Shown here one piece after another: positions 1-8,502 of a DNA stretch of 64,000 nucleotides. The position numbers were made by a program, and so were the translations under genes. The notes under the pieces are model-generated. The model was given only the letters and a program-made list of their open reading frames with translations, made no database searches and was not told where the DNA came from. Origin of the DNA: Arenibacter hampyeongensis (GTDB taxonomy: Bacteria > Bacteroidota > Bacteroidia > Flavobacteriales > Flavobacteriaceae); the NCBI RefSeq assembly GCF_002909255.1, contig NZ_PIOB01000006.1, positions 186,001 to 250,000 on the forward strand, given 5' to 3'. Positions within the stretch are counted from its first letter, which is position 1. Each line of letters opens with the position of its first letter.

Positions 1-2667
1 TACCGTATTCCCCTTGTTTACAAGCTTATTAAGCACGTTCATCAATACCCTAATATCCTCAAAGTGTAAGCCAGTTGTTGGTTCGTCCAAAATATAAAAG
101 GTATTACCTGTGTCCCTTTTAGAGAGTTCGGTAGCTAATTTTATTCGCTGTGCCTCCCCTCCCGAAAGGGTGGTAGACTGTTGGCCCAAGGAAATATATC
201 CAAGACCTACATCTTGAATAGTCTTTAATTTGCGATAAATTTTAGGGATATTCTCAAAAAATGCCACCGATTCGTTTATGGTCATTTCCAGCACATCCGC
301 GATGGATTTGCCCTTGTATCGGATTTCCAAGGTTTCCCTATTAAAACGTTTACCATTGCAGGTCTCACATTCAACATATACATCGGGCAAAAAATTCATC
401 TCGATAACCCTTAAACCTCCGCCTTGGCAAGTTTCACAACGGCCTCCAGTTACATTAAAGCTAAACCGACCGGGTTTATACCCCCTAATGGCAGCTTCTT
501 GTGTCTTGGCGAAAAGAGACCTGATTTCGCTAAAGACGCCTGTATAGGTTGCCGGATTGGACCGTGGTGTTCTTCCAATGGGCGATTGATTAATATCTAT
601 TACTTTGTCAATATTTTCCAGTCCCTTGATTTTTTTGTAGGGCATGGGTTTTTTTACACCATTAAAATAAAAGGCATTTAATATTGGATATAGGGTCTCA
701 TTGATCAAGGTAGATTTTCCGCTGCCTGAAACGCCAGTGACCCCAATCATTTTTCCTAGGGGAAAACTAACGGAAACATTTTTTAAATTATTACCGGTAC
801 AGCCAGTTAATTCAAGGCTTTTACCATTCCCTTCCCTACGTTTTTTGGGAATCTCAATTTTCAATTTCCCAGAGATATAATCGGCGGTCAAGGTGTGATG
901 GTTCTTTAAAGCCTCAGGCTTACCTTCCGAAATTATTTCCCCTCCATGTTTTCCAGCTTTAGGTCCAATATCTATGACATGGTCTGCGCGCTCTATCATG
1001 TCGCGGTCATGTTCCACAACTATTACAGAATTGCCAAGGTCTCTAAGAGATTCCAAGGACTTAATTAAACGTTCGTTATCCCTTTGGTGCAAACCTATAC
1101 TGGGTTCATCCAGAATATATAGGACACCTACCAATTGAGATCCAATTTGTGTTGCCAACCTAATGCGCTGGGCTTCACCCCCCGAAAGTGACTTACTGCT
1201 TCTATTTAAGGATAAATAATCCAAGCCTACATCCAATAAGAATTGAATTCTTGTTTTTATCTCCTTAATAATTTCCTCGGCAATTTTTAATTGGTTGCCT
1301 TCTAATATTTTTTCCAGACCGTTAAAGAAATCAGCCAAATCTGTAATGTCCAGATTGGATAGGTCGGCAATATTTTTGTTGTCGATCTTAAAGTACAAGG
1401 ACTCTTGTTTTAAACGTGTCCCATCACAACTTGGACATTTAATTTTGTCCATATATTCCTTTGCCCATCTTTTGATCGAAGTAGAATTGGCCTCATGAAA
1501 TTGACTCTTAATAAAGTTGGATATCCCTTCGTAATCTATTTTGTAAAGACGTTTTACCCCTAAGGTTTTGGAGTCCACTTCAAAACTTTCCTTGCCGCCG
1601 TAGAGCAATATTTGAATAGCTTCACCTGGAATTTGGGAAACAGGGGCCGTAATTTCAAAATTATAGCGTTGCGCTATGGTTTCGATCTGTTTAAAGGCCC
1701 AGGAATTTTTATATTCTCCCAAAGGGGCAATGCCTCCTCCTTTGATCGACAACTTTTTGTTCGGGAAAATTTTATTTTCGTTTACCTCATAAACATGCCC
1801 CAGCCCATTACAATCGGGACACATGCCCTTGGGTGAGTTAAAAGAAAACGTATTGGGCTCAGGGGAAGGATATGAAATTCCGGTTGAGGGACACATTAAA
1901 TCCCTACTAAAATAGCGCGGCACCTCGGTTCCCTCTTCCAAAATCATCAATACATTTTCGCCACTGTACATTGCCGTATTGATAGTTTCGGAAATACGCT
2001 TGTCCAACTCGGAACTCTCCTCAATTTTAAGTCGGTCAATAACAATCTCGATATCATGGGTCTTGTATCGGTCCACTTTCATACCCTTTACAATATCCTT
2101 TATTTCCCCATCTATCCTTACTTTAACAAATCCTTGTTTGGCAATCTGTTCAAAAAGTTCCCTATAGTGCCCTTTTCTGGATTTGACGATTGGAGCCAGT
2201 ACGTTAATCTTTTTGCCTCCATAAGAGGATATAATCAATTCCTTTATTTGCCCATCATCATAACTAACCATTTTTTCCCCAGTATTATAACTATAGGCGT
2301 CACTTGCCCTAGCAAATAAAAGTCTTAGGAAATCGTAAATTTCGGTAATGGTCCCAACTGTTGACCTAGGCGATTTTGAAGTAGTTTTTTGCTCAATGGC
2401 AATAACGGGTGACAGTCCGTCAATTTTGTCCACATCTGGTCGCTCCAGTCCTCCCAAAAACTGTCGTGCATATGCCGAGAAGGTCTCAATGTATCTCCTT
2501 TGGCCTTCCGCATAAATAGTGTCAAAGGCCAAGGATGATTTTCCGCTTCCTGACAATCCGGTAATAACAACCAACTTTTCGCGTGGTATGGTAACATCTA
2601 TATTTTTTAGGTTGTGCACACGTGCGCCTCTCACCTCGATATTCTCTTCGTACTTGATCATTTTCAT
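1..2667 (-). CDS. uvrA: UvrABC excinuclease subunit A, C-terminus cut by window edge
   Basis: ATPase that scans DNA for bulky lesions with UvrB in nucleotide excision repair. About 889 residues are present; the reading frame runs off the left edge, so roughly the last 50 residues are missing. Visible: the first Walker A ([11 protein letters not shown]) close to the N-terminus, a zinc-binding CPDC motif, a second Walker A ([12 protein letters not shown]), CETC and CETCQGG zinc motifs, the ABC signature [12 protein letters not shown] and Walker [11 protein letters not shown] near the edge. The ATG at 2667 begins [16 protein letters not shown]; a second ATG two codons later is also possible. TAACTTCG upstream (2678-2685, minus strand) resembles a Bacteroidota -7 box. 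It is divergent from the next gene. Confidence 0.97.
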   Translation of the reverse strand, partial: MKMIKYEENIEVRGARVHNLKNIDVTIPREKLVVITGLSGSGKSSLAFDTIYAEGQRRYIETFSAYARQFLGGLERPDVDKIDGLSPVIAIEQKTTSKSPRSTVGTITEIYDFLRLLFARASDAYSYNTGEKMVSYDDGQIKELIISSYGGKKINVLAPIVKSRKGHYRELFEQIAKQGFVKVRIDGEIKDIVKGMKVDRYKTHDIEIVIDRLKIEESSELDKRISETINTAMYSGENVLMILEEGTEVPRYFSRDLMCPSTGISYPSPEPNTFSFNSPKGMCPDCNGLGHVYEVNENKIFPNKKLSIKGGGIAPLGEYKNSWAFKQIETIAQRYNFEITAPVSQIPGEAIQILLYGGKESFEVDSKTLGVKRLYKIDYEGISNFIKSQFHEANSTSIKRWAKEYMDKIKCPSCDGTRLKQESLYFKIDNKNIADLSNLDITDLADFFNGLEKILEGNQLKIAEEIIKEIKTRIQFLLDVGLDYLSLNRSSKSLSGGEAQRIRLATQIGSQLVGVLYILDEPSIGLHQRDNERLIKSLESLRDLGNSVIVVEHDRDMIERADHVIDIGPKAGKHGGEIISEGKPEALKNHHTLTADYISGKLKIEIPKKRREGNGKSLELTGCTGNNLKNVSVSFPLGKMIGVTGVSGSGKSTLINETLYPILNAFYFNGVKKPMPYKKIKGLENIDKVIDINQSPIGRTPRSNPATYTGVFSEIRSLFAKTQEAAIRGYKPGRFSFNVTGGRCETCQGGGLRVIEMNFLPDVYVECETCNGKRFNRETLEIRYKGKSIADVLEMTINESVAFFENIPKIYRKLKTIQDVGLGYISLGQQSTTLSGGEAQRIKLATELSKRDTGNTFYILDEPTTGLHFEDIRVLMNVLNKLVNKGNTV

Positions 2668-2783
2668 TAGCAATGTGCGAAGTTACGACTTTGAAGCCTA
2701 AAAATGAAGTTGGTGCTATTTAGTTTTTTGTAGATTAAAACCTTAGCTATAAATTAGCATTCTAAACTTTAAAATATTTTTTA

Positions 2784-3311
2784 ATGCAACTTTTAGGAAT
2801 AGGTTCACGAATCAACCACAGCGAATATGGAAAAGGAGTTGTTACCAATGTTACTTCCAAACATTATTGGGTTACTTTTATGGATAATGGACTGGAAACC
2901 ATTGATTTGAATTCCAACTTTGAGGTCATTGAGGCAGTGGAGGATGAGGTGGATACCATAAGTTTTTCCGAGGTGGAACAATCACTGATTTCAATATTAA
3001 AAAGATGGAGTGATGCCAGTGCCATAACACCAATTGCCGATAAATGGAAAGGCGGTAACTTGGTACTAAAACCTGGTGATGCCAACTTGTCTGACAAGGA
3101 AATTCCTATGGACACGTTTTTTCATAAAATTGTAATGGTCAGAGATCGAATCAGGGTGATGGAACAGAAAATAAACAGCAGTAATAATTTGGACGATCTT
3201 GAAAAGGTTGATTTGCAACAGTACATTACCCGTATATACGGAAGTTTAACCACTTTTAATGTACTTTTTAAGAATCAGAGCGATAATTTTGTGGGTGAAA
3301 AAACAAAGTAA
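2784..3311 (+). CDS. conserved hypothetical protein with N-terminal SH3-like segment
   Basis: A 175-residue soluble protein with no signal peptide or membrane segment. The first 50 residues (GIGSRINHSEYGKGVVTNV, then a beta-rich stretch) resemble the small SH3/Tudor-like barrels found in UvrD C-termini and CarD-type proteins, where they bind protein or nucleic acid; this is an analogy, not an assigned family. The rest is predicted helical and acidic, with a conserved-looking KWKGGNLVLKPGD segment around residues 88-100. It is divergent from uvrA with a 116-bp spacer, which suggests but does not prove a role linked to DNA. I do not recognise a function. Confidence 0.75.
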   Translation: MQLLGIGSRINHSEYGKGVVTNVTSKHYWVTFMDNGLETIDLNSNFEVIEAVEDEVDTISFSEVEQSLISILKRWSDASAITPIADKWKGGNLVLKPGDANLSDKEIPMDTFFHKIVMVRDRIRVMEQKINSSNNLDDLEKVDLQQYITRIYGSLTTFNVLFKNQSDNFVGEKTK

Positions 3312-3431
3312 CCTAAAACGGGATTTGATGCCATAATTTTATTTCAATAAATTGAAGGCACGCAGGAACATTTGCATAAAGAAGGGATAGGGGTTTAATT
3401 GAAACTCTGTGCCAATAAACGGGCAATTGTA

Positions 3432-4151
3432 TTATACCGCCTCCTTTTCACTTAAAATCGCCAACTGGGGTTGTCTGGAATATCGTGTATGTGAGTGTAT
3501 TTTACTATTTATCAGTTGTTTTATGTTGGTCTGGGAAATATCTCCGGTACAATCATAGGCTGAAAATTCCAAGGATATAACTTCTACGGTGTATAGGTTG
3601 TAATAAATGGCATATTTTCTTTTCTGATCGTAAACCATAAATTCCTGGCCATGGAATTTGGACCTGAAGTATTTGGAAATAAGCGGTAGTACGTCGAATC
3701 CCGGTGAAACACTGGAAAAGTAGACCTGATCTTGCGATATTTTAAAATTTGCAATGGCTTCAATTCTATGTTTTTCCCTTGCCACCATTCTTGAATGTTG
3801 CTGAATTTTTAATATAATTTCAGCCATATCCTCTATGGGGTCATCATTGGAATTGGCATACATGGAACGTATATATTGGTACAAAAGCAGTTCAATACCC
3901 TTGGATTCACTTAAAAAAGCGAAATAAATGGACTTAATAGCTGCATTGCTTTTTTTCTGTATACTGTTCCAAACTCGTCTGGCCTTATCCATTTGGGTGA
4001 AAACGGTTATCGCCTCGGAAAACAGTCCTTTTTGATTCTCCGTATTCCTCTGAATGTTGGTTACTTCAATTTTTTCTTCAAAAATTTTGAAGACCGTAGT
4101 TAGAAACCCATTAAAGCTGCCATCGTAAATTAAAATTTTAGGATTTTCCAT
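3432..4151 (-). CDS. TIGR03915 family putative DNA metabolism/repair protein
   Basis: A 239-residue protein starting MENPKILIYDGSFNGFLTTVF, which matches the TIGR03915 family (DUF4130-type) N-terminus; the KARRVWNSIQKK and MVAREKHRIEAIANFK stretches also fit. The family is normally encoded as a pair with a radical-SAM protein (TIGR03916) and is thought to act on DNA or in repair; the biochemical activity is unknown to me. No radical-SAM partner of that type is in this window. Instead the gene follows a 59-codon gene with only 2 bp between them, so the two are almost certainly co-transcribed from the promoter that diverges from the S24 repressor gene. Confidence 0.8.
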   Translation of the reverse strand: MENPKILIYDGSFNGFLTTVFKIFEEKIEVTNIQRNTENQKGLFSEAITVFTQMDKARRVWNSIQKKSNAAIKSIYFAFLSESKGIELLLYQYIRSMYANSNDDPIEDMAEIILKIQQHSRMVAREKHRIEAIANFKISQDQVYFSSVSPGFDVLPLISKYFRSKFHGQEFMVYDQKRKYAIYYNLYTVEVISLEFSAYDCTGDISQTNIKQLINSKIHSHTRYSRQPQLAILSEKEAV

Positions 4152-4153
4152 AA

Positions 4154-4333
4154 TTAATCGAATAAACTTAGTTGAACACTTAATTCCTTTGATAAACGCC
4201 TTCTTTCCTTTTTTATGGAATGACTTCTGATAGGACTATGCACCCTATTTAGGAGATTACTGGAATAGTGATTATCCTCCATCCCTGAATGGGCTAGTCT
4301 GTTTAATTTTTGATGTATATCTTCCAAAGTCAT
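4154..4333 (-). CDS. 59-residue protein ending in a sliding-clamp-binding motif
   Basis: A complete 60-codon frame (ATG at 4333, TAA at 4154-4156) ending 2 bp before the TIGR03915 start. It begins MTLEDIHQKLNRLA, has a basic middle (KKERRR at residues 41-46) and ends QLSLFD. QL[SD]LF is the established beta-clamp (DnaN) binding pentapeptide found in Pol IV/V, ImuB, MutS and Hda. The TATATTTG -7 box on the minus strand at 4356-4363 lies 22 bp before the ATG, which supports this start. It may be an adaptor that brings the neighbouring protein to the clamp. Alternatively it is an internal-deletion relic of the radical-SAM partner TIGR03916, which from memory has a similar N-terminus and often a QLxLF end. 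It is short, so the coding call rests on position, start, spacing and motif. Confidence 0.72.
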   Translation of the reverse strand: MTLEDIHQKLNRLAHSGMEDNHYSSNLLNRVHSPIRSHSIKKERRRLSKELSVQLSLFD

Positions 4334-4352
4334 TTTGTTGTTTTTGTAATTA

Positions 4353-4419
4353 TTCCAAATATATGGATTATTTCCTAATTATGGAATTAATCCAATAAAT
4401 TTTTTGGATATATTCCAAA
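4353..4419. promoter_or_regulatory. divergent promoter region with three GGA-N5-TCC inverted repeats
   Basis: Three half-site pairs with identical 5-bp spacing sit between the divergent genes: GGATTATTTCC (4365-4375), GGAATTAATCC (4383-4393; arms extend to TGGA/TCCA) and GGATATATTCC (4406-4416). The last lies inside the perfect repeat TTTGGATATATTCCAAA (4403-4419, 6-bp arms). The first follows directly on the minus-strand -7 box TATATTTG (4356-4363). The last covers the -33 TTG of the plus-strand promoter. They are the natural operators for the adjacent S24 repressor, giving autoregulation and joint control of the minus-strand pair. Binding is inferred, not shown. Confidence 0.75.
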
Positions 4420-4432
4420 TTACGTATATTTG
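4404..4432 (+). promoter_or_regulatory. promoter of the S24 repressor gene
   Basis: TTG at 4404-4406, an 18-bp spacer and TATATTTG at 4425-4432 match the Bacteroidota sigma-A pattern TTG-N19-TAnnTTTG. The ATG lies 73 bp downstream of the -7 box. The -33 element is inside the perfect inverted repeat 4403-4419. Confidence 0.75.
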
Positions 4433-4505
4433 AGGCTATTGGAAGTTAATTGTTGGATACATTTGGATATGTACATGGCAACTTAATCAATTTAAAACCA
4501 GGAAT

Positions 4506-5273
4506 ATGAACGAGGATATGGAAATTGTAACAAAGCGTTTTACGGATTTACGTAGGGAGTTGGGATATACCCAATCCGATTTTGCCAACCTTCTTGGCAT
4601 CTCAAATACCACTGCGGATATTGAAAGGGGGCGTACAAAATTGTCTGGAAAAGTTGTGGCGGAACTGCTAAAACAATTTAAGATCAATCCACTTTGGTTA
4701 TTTGGAGAAAGTAGTCAAAAGTATTTGTCGGTTACAAATATCAGTGTCATACCAAAGGTAGTGACCGTAAATTCGTCCGATAACGAGAATATGGTATTGG
4801 TTAACGCAAAAGCAGCTGCCGGTTATCCACAGAATATTCAGGATACCAGTTGGTACAGACAGCTTCCGGCATTTGATATTCCTTTGCCAGAGTTTAGAAA
4901 TGCAACTTATCGCGGTTTTCAGATAGAAGGTGACAGTATGTTGCCCAATTTAAAGCCAGGGGAGTGGGTATTGGCCAAGGCGGTAGAGGGATTACAGGAA
5001 ATTAGTCCCAATAAGATTTATGTAGTGGTCCTACAAGATGCAGTTTTGGTTAAAAAAATTGAAAAATCTCCAAACCCAGCTGTGATTTCATTAATTTCTA
5101 TTAATGAAAATTATCCTCCTTATTCCGTTAATACAGAGGATATTCAGGAGCTTTGGCAAGTGAGCAGTAAAATAACCTTCGGAGTGGATGCCACTTCCGA
5201 AAAAGGGTTGCTAAGGCAACTTCAAGAATCTATGGAAGAGTTGAAGAATCAATTAAAAAAAGTCAATGATTAA
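4506..5273 (+). CDS. XRE-type HTH / S24 (LexA-like) autocleaving repressor
   Basis: A 255-residue repressor. Residues 8-65 form a Cro/CI-type helix-turn-helix (TQSDFANLLGIS...). Residues 98-225 form an S24 peptidase domain with the Ala105-Gly106 cleavage site (KAAAGY), the catalytic Ser144 in EGDSM and Lys183 in VLVKKI. A C-terminal coiled coil (about 232-252) is extra. These features are those of repressors that self-cleave when RecA filaments form on damaged DNA. It is divergent from the clamp-motif gene and TIGR03915, with inverted repeats between, so it probably represses both itself and them. It could equally be a domesticated prophage repressor, but no phage genes are nearby. Confidence 0.88.
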   Translation: MNEDMEIVTKRFTDLRRELGYTQSDFANLLGISNTTADIERGRTKLSGKVVAELLKQFKINPLWLFGESSQKYLSVTNISVIPKVVTVNSSDNENMVLVNAKAAAGYPQNIQDTSWYRQLPAFDIPLPEFRNATYRGFQIEGDSMLPNLKPGEWVLAKAVEGLQEISPNKIYVVVLQDAVLVKKIEKSPNPAVISLISINENYPPYSVNTEDIQELWQVSSKITFGVDATSEKGLLRQLQESMEELKNQLKKVND

Positions 5274-5550
5274 ATATTATCGATGAATCGATTTGGTATG
5301 GAATTGCTTAAAATTCCAACTGATATTGCATTTAGAGCTAAATAGGATTTAGATCTTGGAAATGTAAGGCTTTACGTATCTTTCCTATGTTCGGTAAAAT
5401 GCATGATAATTCCGATGAAATACACGATTTTTAATAATTTATTGATTTCACCACAAGATATAGGTATTACACAACAAAATTCCAAAATTCCCATTGCAAC
5501 AACATATTTTTGATTTGATAAAGAGTCCCAAATCTTATCATTACATATAT

Positions 5551-5586
5551 AAAAAGGCTGTGCAATTTTATTGTATCGCCTTTTTT
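5551..5586. terminator. bidirectional intrinsic terminator-like hairpin
   Basis: AAAAAGGC (5551-5558) pairs with GCCTTTTT (5578-5585), and the inner GTGCAA/TTGTAT segments also pair with wobbles around a TTTTA loop, followed by a T-run. It lies about 280 bp beyond the repressor stop codon, so the transcript would carry a long 3' tail or a separate small transcript may end here. Confidence 0.7.
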
Positions 5587-5737
5587 ATTTTAATCCCACA
5601 TTGTGCGGTAAAAAAACTGGAAGGATGAAATAATGGTTAACTTGCCCATTTAACCTTATAATTGTGTAGTGTTGAAATAAGGGCAGTGATGAAGACGGAT
5701 ATTGTGATTATTCGAGGTACAACATAAACCTCTATTT

Positions 5738-5745
5738 TACGTTTG
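5738..5745 (+). promoter_or_regulatory. possible -7 box for the histidine kinase gene
   Basis: TACGTTTG matches the TAnnTTTG consensus and lies 87 bp before the kinase ATG. No matching -33 TTG at the expected distance was found, so this is tentative. Confidence 0.4.
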
Positions 5746-5832
5746 TAGTATTATGCAACAGAATCCCAAAGGCAATAAATAATTATAAAAAAACCAAGGA
5801 CTAATTAGAGAATTTTAGACAACCATTGAACA

Positions 5833-7797
5833 ATGCCGAAGTCATTTAAAAAAATATTTGTTTCATTATTGATTTGTTCATTGTGTTTTTGGTATTTACC
5901 GGCCCAAGATTCAGTTGATAGGCCCGATCATTTTCAAGAGTTTCAAAACAAACAGGGAGTGCAGGAGAGATTCGATTATTTCTTTGGCACCACAAATCGC
6001 TATTCCGATAATTCGGCATATGACTGGCAGGCGACTGTAAATGTATATCACAACAATGCACAAAAAGCGAAGGATACCATAAGCACAAAAAAATATGAGC
6101 TTATGCAATCCCAGCTTTACTATGATATTGGGGACTTTAGTAAAAGTGTGGCCATTGCGAACCAATTATATAAGAAAATTGAAAATTTGGATCTGGAATC
6201 CAAAAGGATCCTATTGGATTTAATAGACAACAACTATGCAAAATTGGGTCTTTATGATCGCCAATTTGAAATAAGAAATGAGAAAAAGAATTTAGGCCTT
6301 ACTGATAAGGTTATTTTTTATGATATCTATTCCAACCTTGGGCTTCACAGAAAGGCCATGGATGACTATATCAAGGATAAGTTAAAAACGATACGGGAAG
6401 ATGACTATTATGGTCAGGCCCAATATCAAAGCAACGTAGGGAACTATCTTCTTTTGGATATGTCCATACCTACGGCCTTAACGTATTACAAGAAAGCCAA
6501 AGGATTTATTGATGTATATCTAAATGATATAAGCAGGGAAAAAACTGAACAGGAAGTAAGTAATGGAAATTTATTAAAGGGCATCATTGAGGGAAATATA
6601 GGTAAGTGTCATGCCCTATTGAAGGAATACGATATTGCAATTCCGTATTTGGAAAATTCCATTACCCTGATCAACGAGTTCAACAAAGGCAAATTCTCAT
6701 CAGAAATGGTGGAAAATTCCTTGGAATTGGCAGATTGCTATCTACAAAAAGAAGATTACGAAAAAGCCAAGGAGTATCTTTTGAGTGCATTAGATCCCGT
6801 AAAAATCGATAATATTCTTAGGAGGAACCGATTATTGGCATCATACTATGACCGAATAGGGGATTTTAAAAATTCAGTTGAATATTTAAAGAGAAATGTA
6901 AGAATTAGGGATTCGTTAAATAGGAATGAATCCTCTATGAAAAAACAGCAGTTGGCTGCCGTGGCAGGACAGGAAATAGAGTACTCCAAAAAAATGATGG
7001 AGCAGCAGAAGAAGGACTTGGAGCAGTCCCGTAGCGACTTACAGGCCAAAGAAGAAAGAATCAACATAGTTTTTATTTCCTTGATCTTTACACTTTTGGG
7101 ATTTGCAGGCTTGGTTTTTGCCTATCTAAAAAGTATTAAGAACCAGCGATTGATTGCCGAACAAAAACGGATAATTGAGGCCTCCCTAGTGGAAAAGGAT
7201 TCTCTTTTGAAAGAAATACACCATAGGGTAAAAAATAACCTTCAGATGGTATCCAGCTTACTTAGTTTGCAAACAAAAAATACCCGCAGTAAAGCGGCAA
7301 TAGAAGCTTTGGAAGAAGGAAAGAGTAGGGTAAAGGCCATGGCATTGATCCATCAAAAATTATATCAGAACGATGACCTCTCGGTTATAGAAATGCAAGG
7401 GTATATAGAAAGTCTTATCAACAGTGTGCAGTCGGTATATAAAAAAGGAGGGCATAATATTAATATTGCCATAGATGCCGAAGGTGTGGAATTGGATATT
7501 GATAGGGCCATTCCCTTTGGACTTATTTTAAACGAATTGGTTTCCAATTCATTTAAGTATGCCTTCCCTGATGATGATGAAAACGGAAAAATTTATATCC
7601 ATTTAAGAAAAAATGGGAGTCATGAAGGGTATTTTGAATATACCGATAATGGAATAGGACTACCCGAAGATACAGACGACAGGGCAAATTCCTCTATGGG
7701 AATCAGGTTAATGAATCGTCTTGTAAATCAGCTACAATCTACTTTAAATATCGATAAAACATCGGAAGGGGTTCGTTTTTGGTTCAATTTTAAATAA
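5833..7797 (+). CDS. TPR-containing sensor histidine kinase (HisKA_2 / HWE-like)
   Basis: A 654-residue membrane kinase. An N-terminal signal peptide (ending near PAQD, about residue 26) is followed by a long TPR-rich helical region, presumably periplasmic. Next come a coiled coil near 375-410, one membrane helix near 408-432, the HisKA_2 phosphoacceptor motif EIHHRVKNNLQM (His463/464) and an HATPase domain with N-box ELVSNSFKYAF and G-box DNGIGL. This domain order is typical of Bacteroidota TPR kinases whose sensor is the TPR array. No response regulator lies next to it, so the partner is elsewhere. What it senses cannot be told from sequence. Confidence 0.9.
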   Translation: MPKSFKKIFVSLLICSLCFWYLPAQDSVDRPDHFQEFQNKQGVQERFDYFFGTTNRYSDNSAYDWQATVNVYHNNAQKAKDTISTKKYELMQSQLYYDIGDFSKSVAIANQLYKKIENLDLESKRILLDLIDNNYAKLGLYDRQFEIRNEKKNLGLTDKVIFYDIYSNLGLHRKAMDDYIKDKLKTIREDDYYGQAQYQSNVGNYLLLDMSIPTALTYYKKAKGFIDVYLNDISREKTEQEVSNGNLLKGIIEGNIGKCHALLKEYDIAIPYLENSITLINEFNKGKFSSEMVENSLELADCYLQKEDYEKAKEYLLSALDPVKIDNILRRNRLLASYYDRIGDFKNSVEYLKRNVRIRDSLNRNESSMKKQQLAAVAGQEIEYSKKMMEQQKKDLEQSRSDLQAKEERINIVFISLIFTLLGFAGLVFAYLKSIKNQRLIAEQKRIIEASLVEKDSLLKEIHHRVKNNLQMVSSLLSLQTKNTRSKAAIEALEEGKSRVKAMALIHQKLYQNDDLSVIEMQGYIESLINSVQSVYKKGGHNINIAIDAEGVELDIDRAIPFGLILNELVSNSFKYAFPDDDENGKIYIHLRKNGSHEGYFEYTDNGIGLPEDTDDRANSSMGIRLMNRLVNQLQSTLNIDKTSEGVRFWFNFK

Positions 7798-7821
7798 ATT
7801 TGAATAAAAACAGTTCATCTT

Positions 7822-8502
7822 ATGAAAATTACTTTTCTAGGCCATGCATCCTTGCTAATTGCAACCGCGGGCAAGAGGATATTGGTAGATCCATTTATTT
7901 CCGCGAATGAAAAAGCTTCCGGGAAAATTGATATTAAAAACCTAAAACCAGATTATATCTTGGTTACCCATGCCCATCAAGACCATATTTTGGATGTAGA
8001 GGAAATTGGGAAAATGAATAATTCTACGGTAGTGAGCAATTATGAAATTGCCACCTATTTTGAAAATAAAGGGTTAAAATCCCATCCCATGAACCATGGT
8101 GGGAGTTGGAAGTTCGAATTCGGCACCTTAAAATATGTAAATGCCATTCATACCTCTTCCTTTCCTGATGGATCCTATGGGGGTCAACCAGGAGGGTTTA
8201 TTTTATCTTCCGAAGATAAACAGGTATATATTGCGGGAGACACGGCATTGACGATGGATATGAAGCTTATACCATTATCCATTAAATTAGATCTGGCCGT
8301 ATTGCCCATTGGAGACAATTTTACGATGGGAGTGGACGATGCCATAAAAGCCTCGGATTTTGTTGAGTGCCCTAAAATATTGGGCTACCATTATGATACT
8401 TTTGGGTATATAGTGATCGATCATGCGGAAGCAATTCAAAAATTTTCCAAACATGGCAAGGAATTAATTTTATTGGAAATAGGGGAGTCCCTAACAGTTT
8501 AG
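7822..8502 (+). CDS. UPF0173-type metal-dependent hydrolase (metallo-beta-lactamase fold)
   Basis: A 226-residue cytosolic protein that begins with its catalytic domain (MKITFLGHASLLI) and carries the complete HxHxDH metal motif (THAHQDH, about residues 50-56), the GDT motif (IAGDTAL) and a later GYHYDT histidine. The length and order match the UPF0173 family, whose substrate is not established. It starts 24 bp after the kinase gene and may be read from the same transcript. Its stop codon abuts the stop codon of the convergent SDR gene with no spacer. Confidence 0.88.
   Translation: MKITFLGHASLLIATAGKRILVDPFISANEKASGKIDIKNLKPDYILVTHAHQDHILDVEEIGKMNNSTVVSNYEIATYFENKGLKSHPMNHGGSWKFEFGTLKYVNAIHTSSFPDGSYGGQPGGFILSSEDKQVYIAGDTALTMDMKLIPLSIKLDLAVLPIGDNFTMGVDDAIKASDFVECPKILGYHYDTFGYIVIDHAEAIQKFSKHGKELILLEIGESLTV

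Larger units (their letters stand above)
5274..5832. other. 559-bp gene-free stretch between repressor and histidine kinase
   Basis: AT-rich, with no frame longer than about 20 codons that looks real. It holds one strong hairpin with T-run at 5551-5586 and, close to the next gene, a TAnnTTTG-like box (TACGTTTG, 5738-5745). Nothing else recognisable was found. Confidence 0.6.

Noticed and set aside
278-681. Plus-strand open frames inside uvrA
   Set aside because: They lie antisense to a well-conserved uvrA reading frame and show no family features.
4506-5273. Prophage repressor interpretation
   Set aside because: The S24 repressor has no integrase, structural or lysis genes nearby, and the divergent genes are DNA-metabolism type; a chromosomal regulator is more likely.
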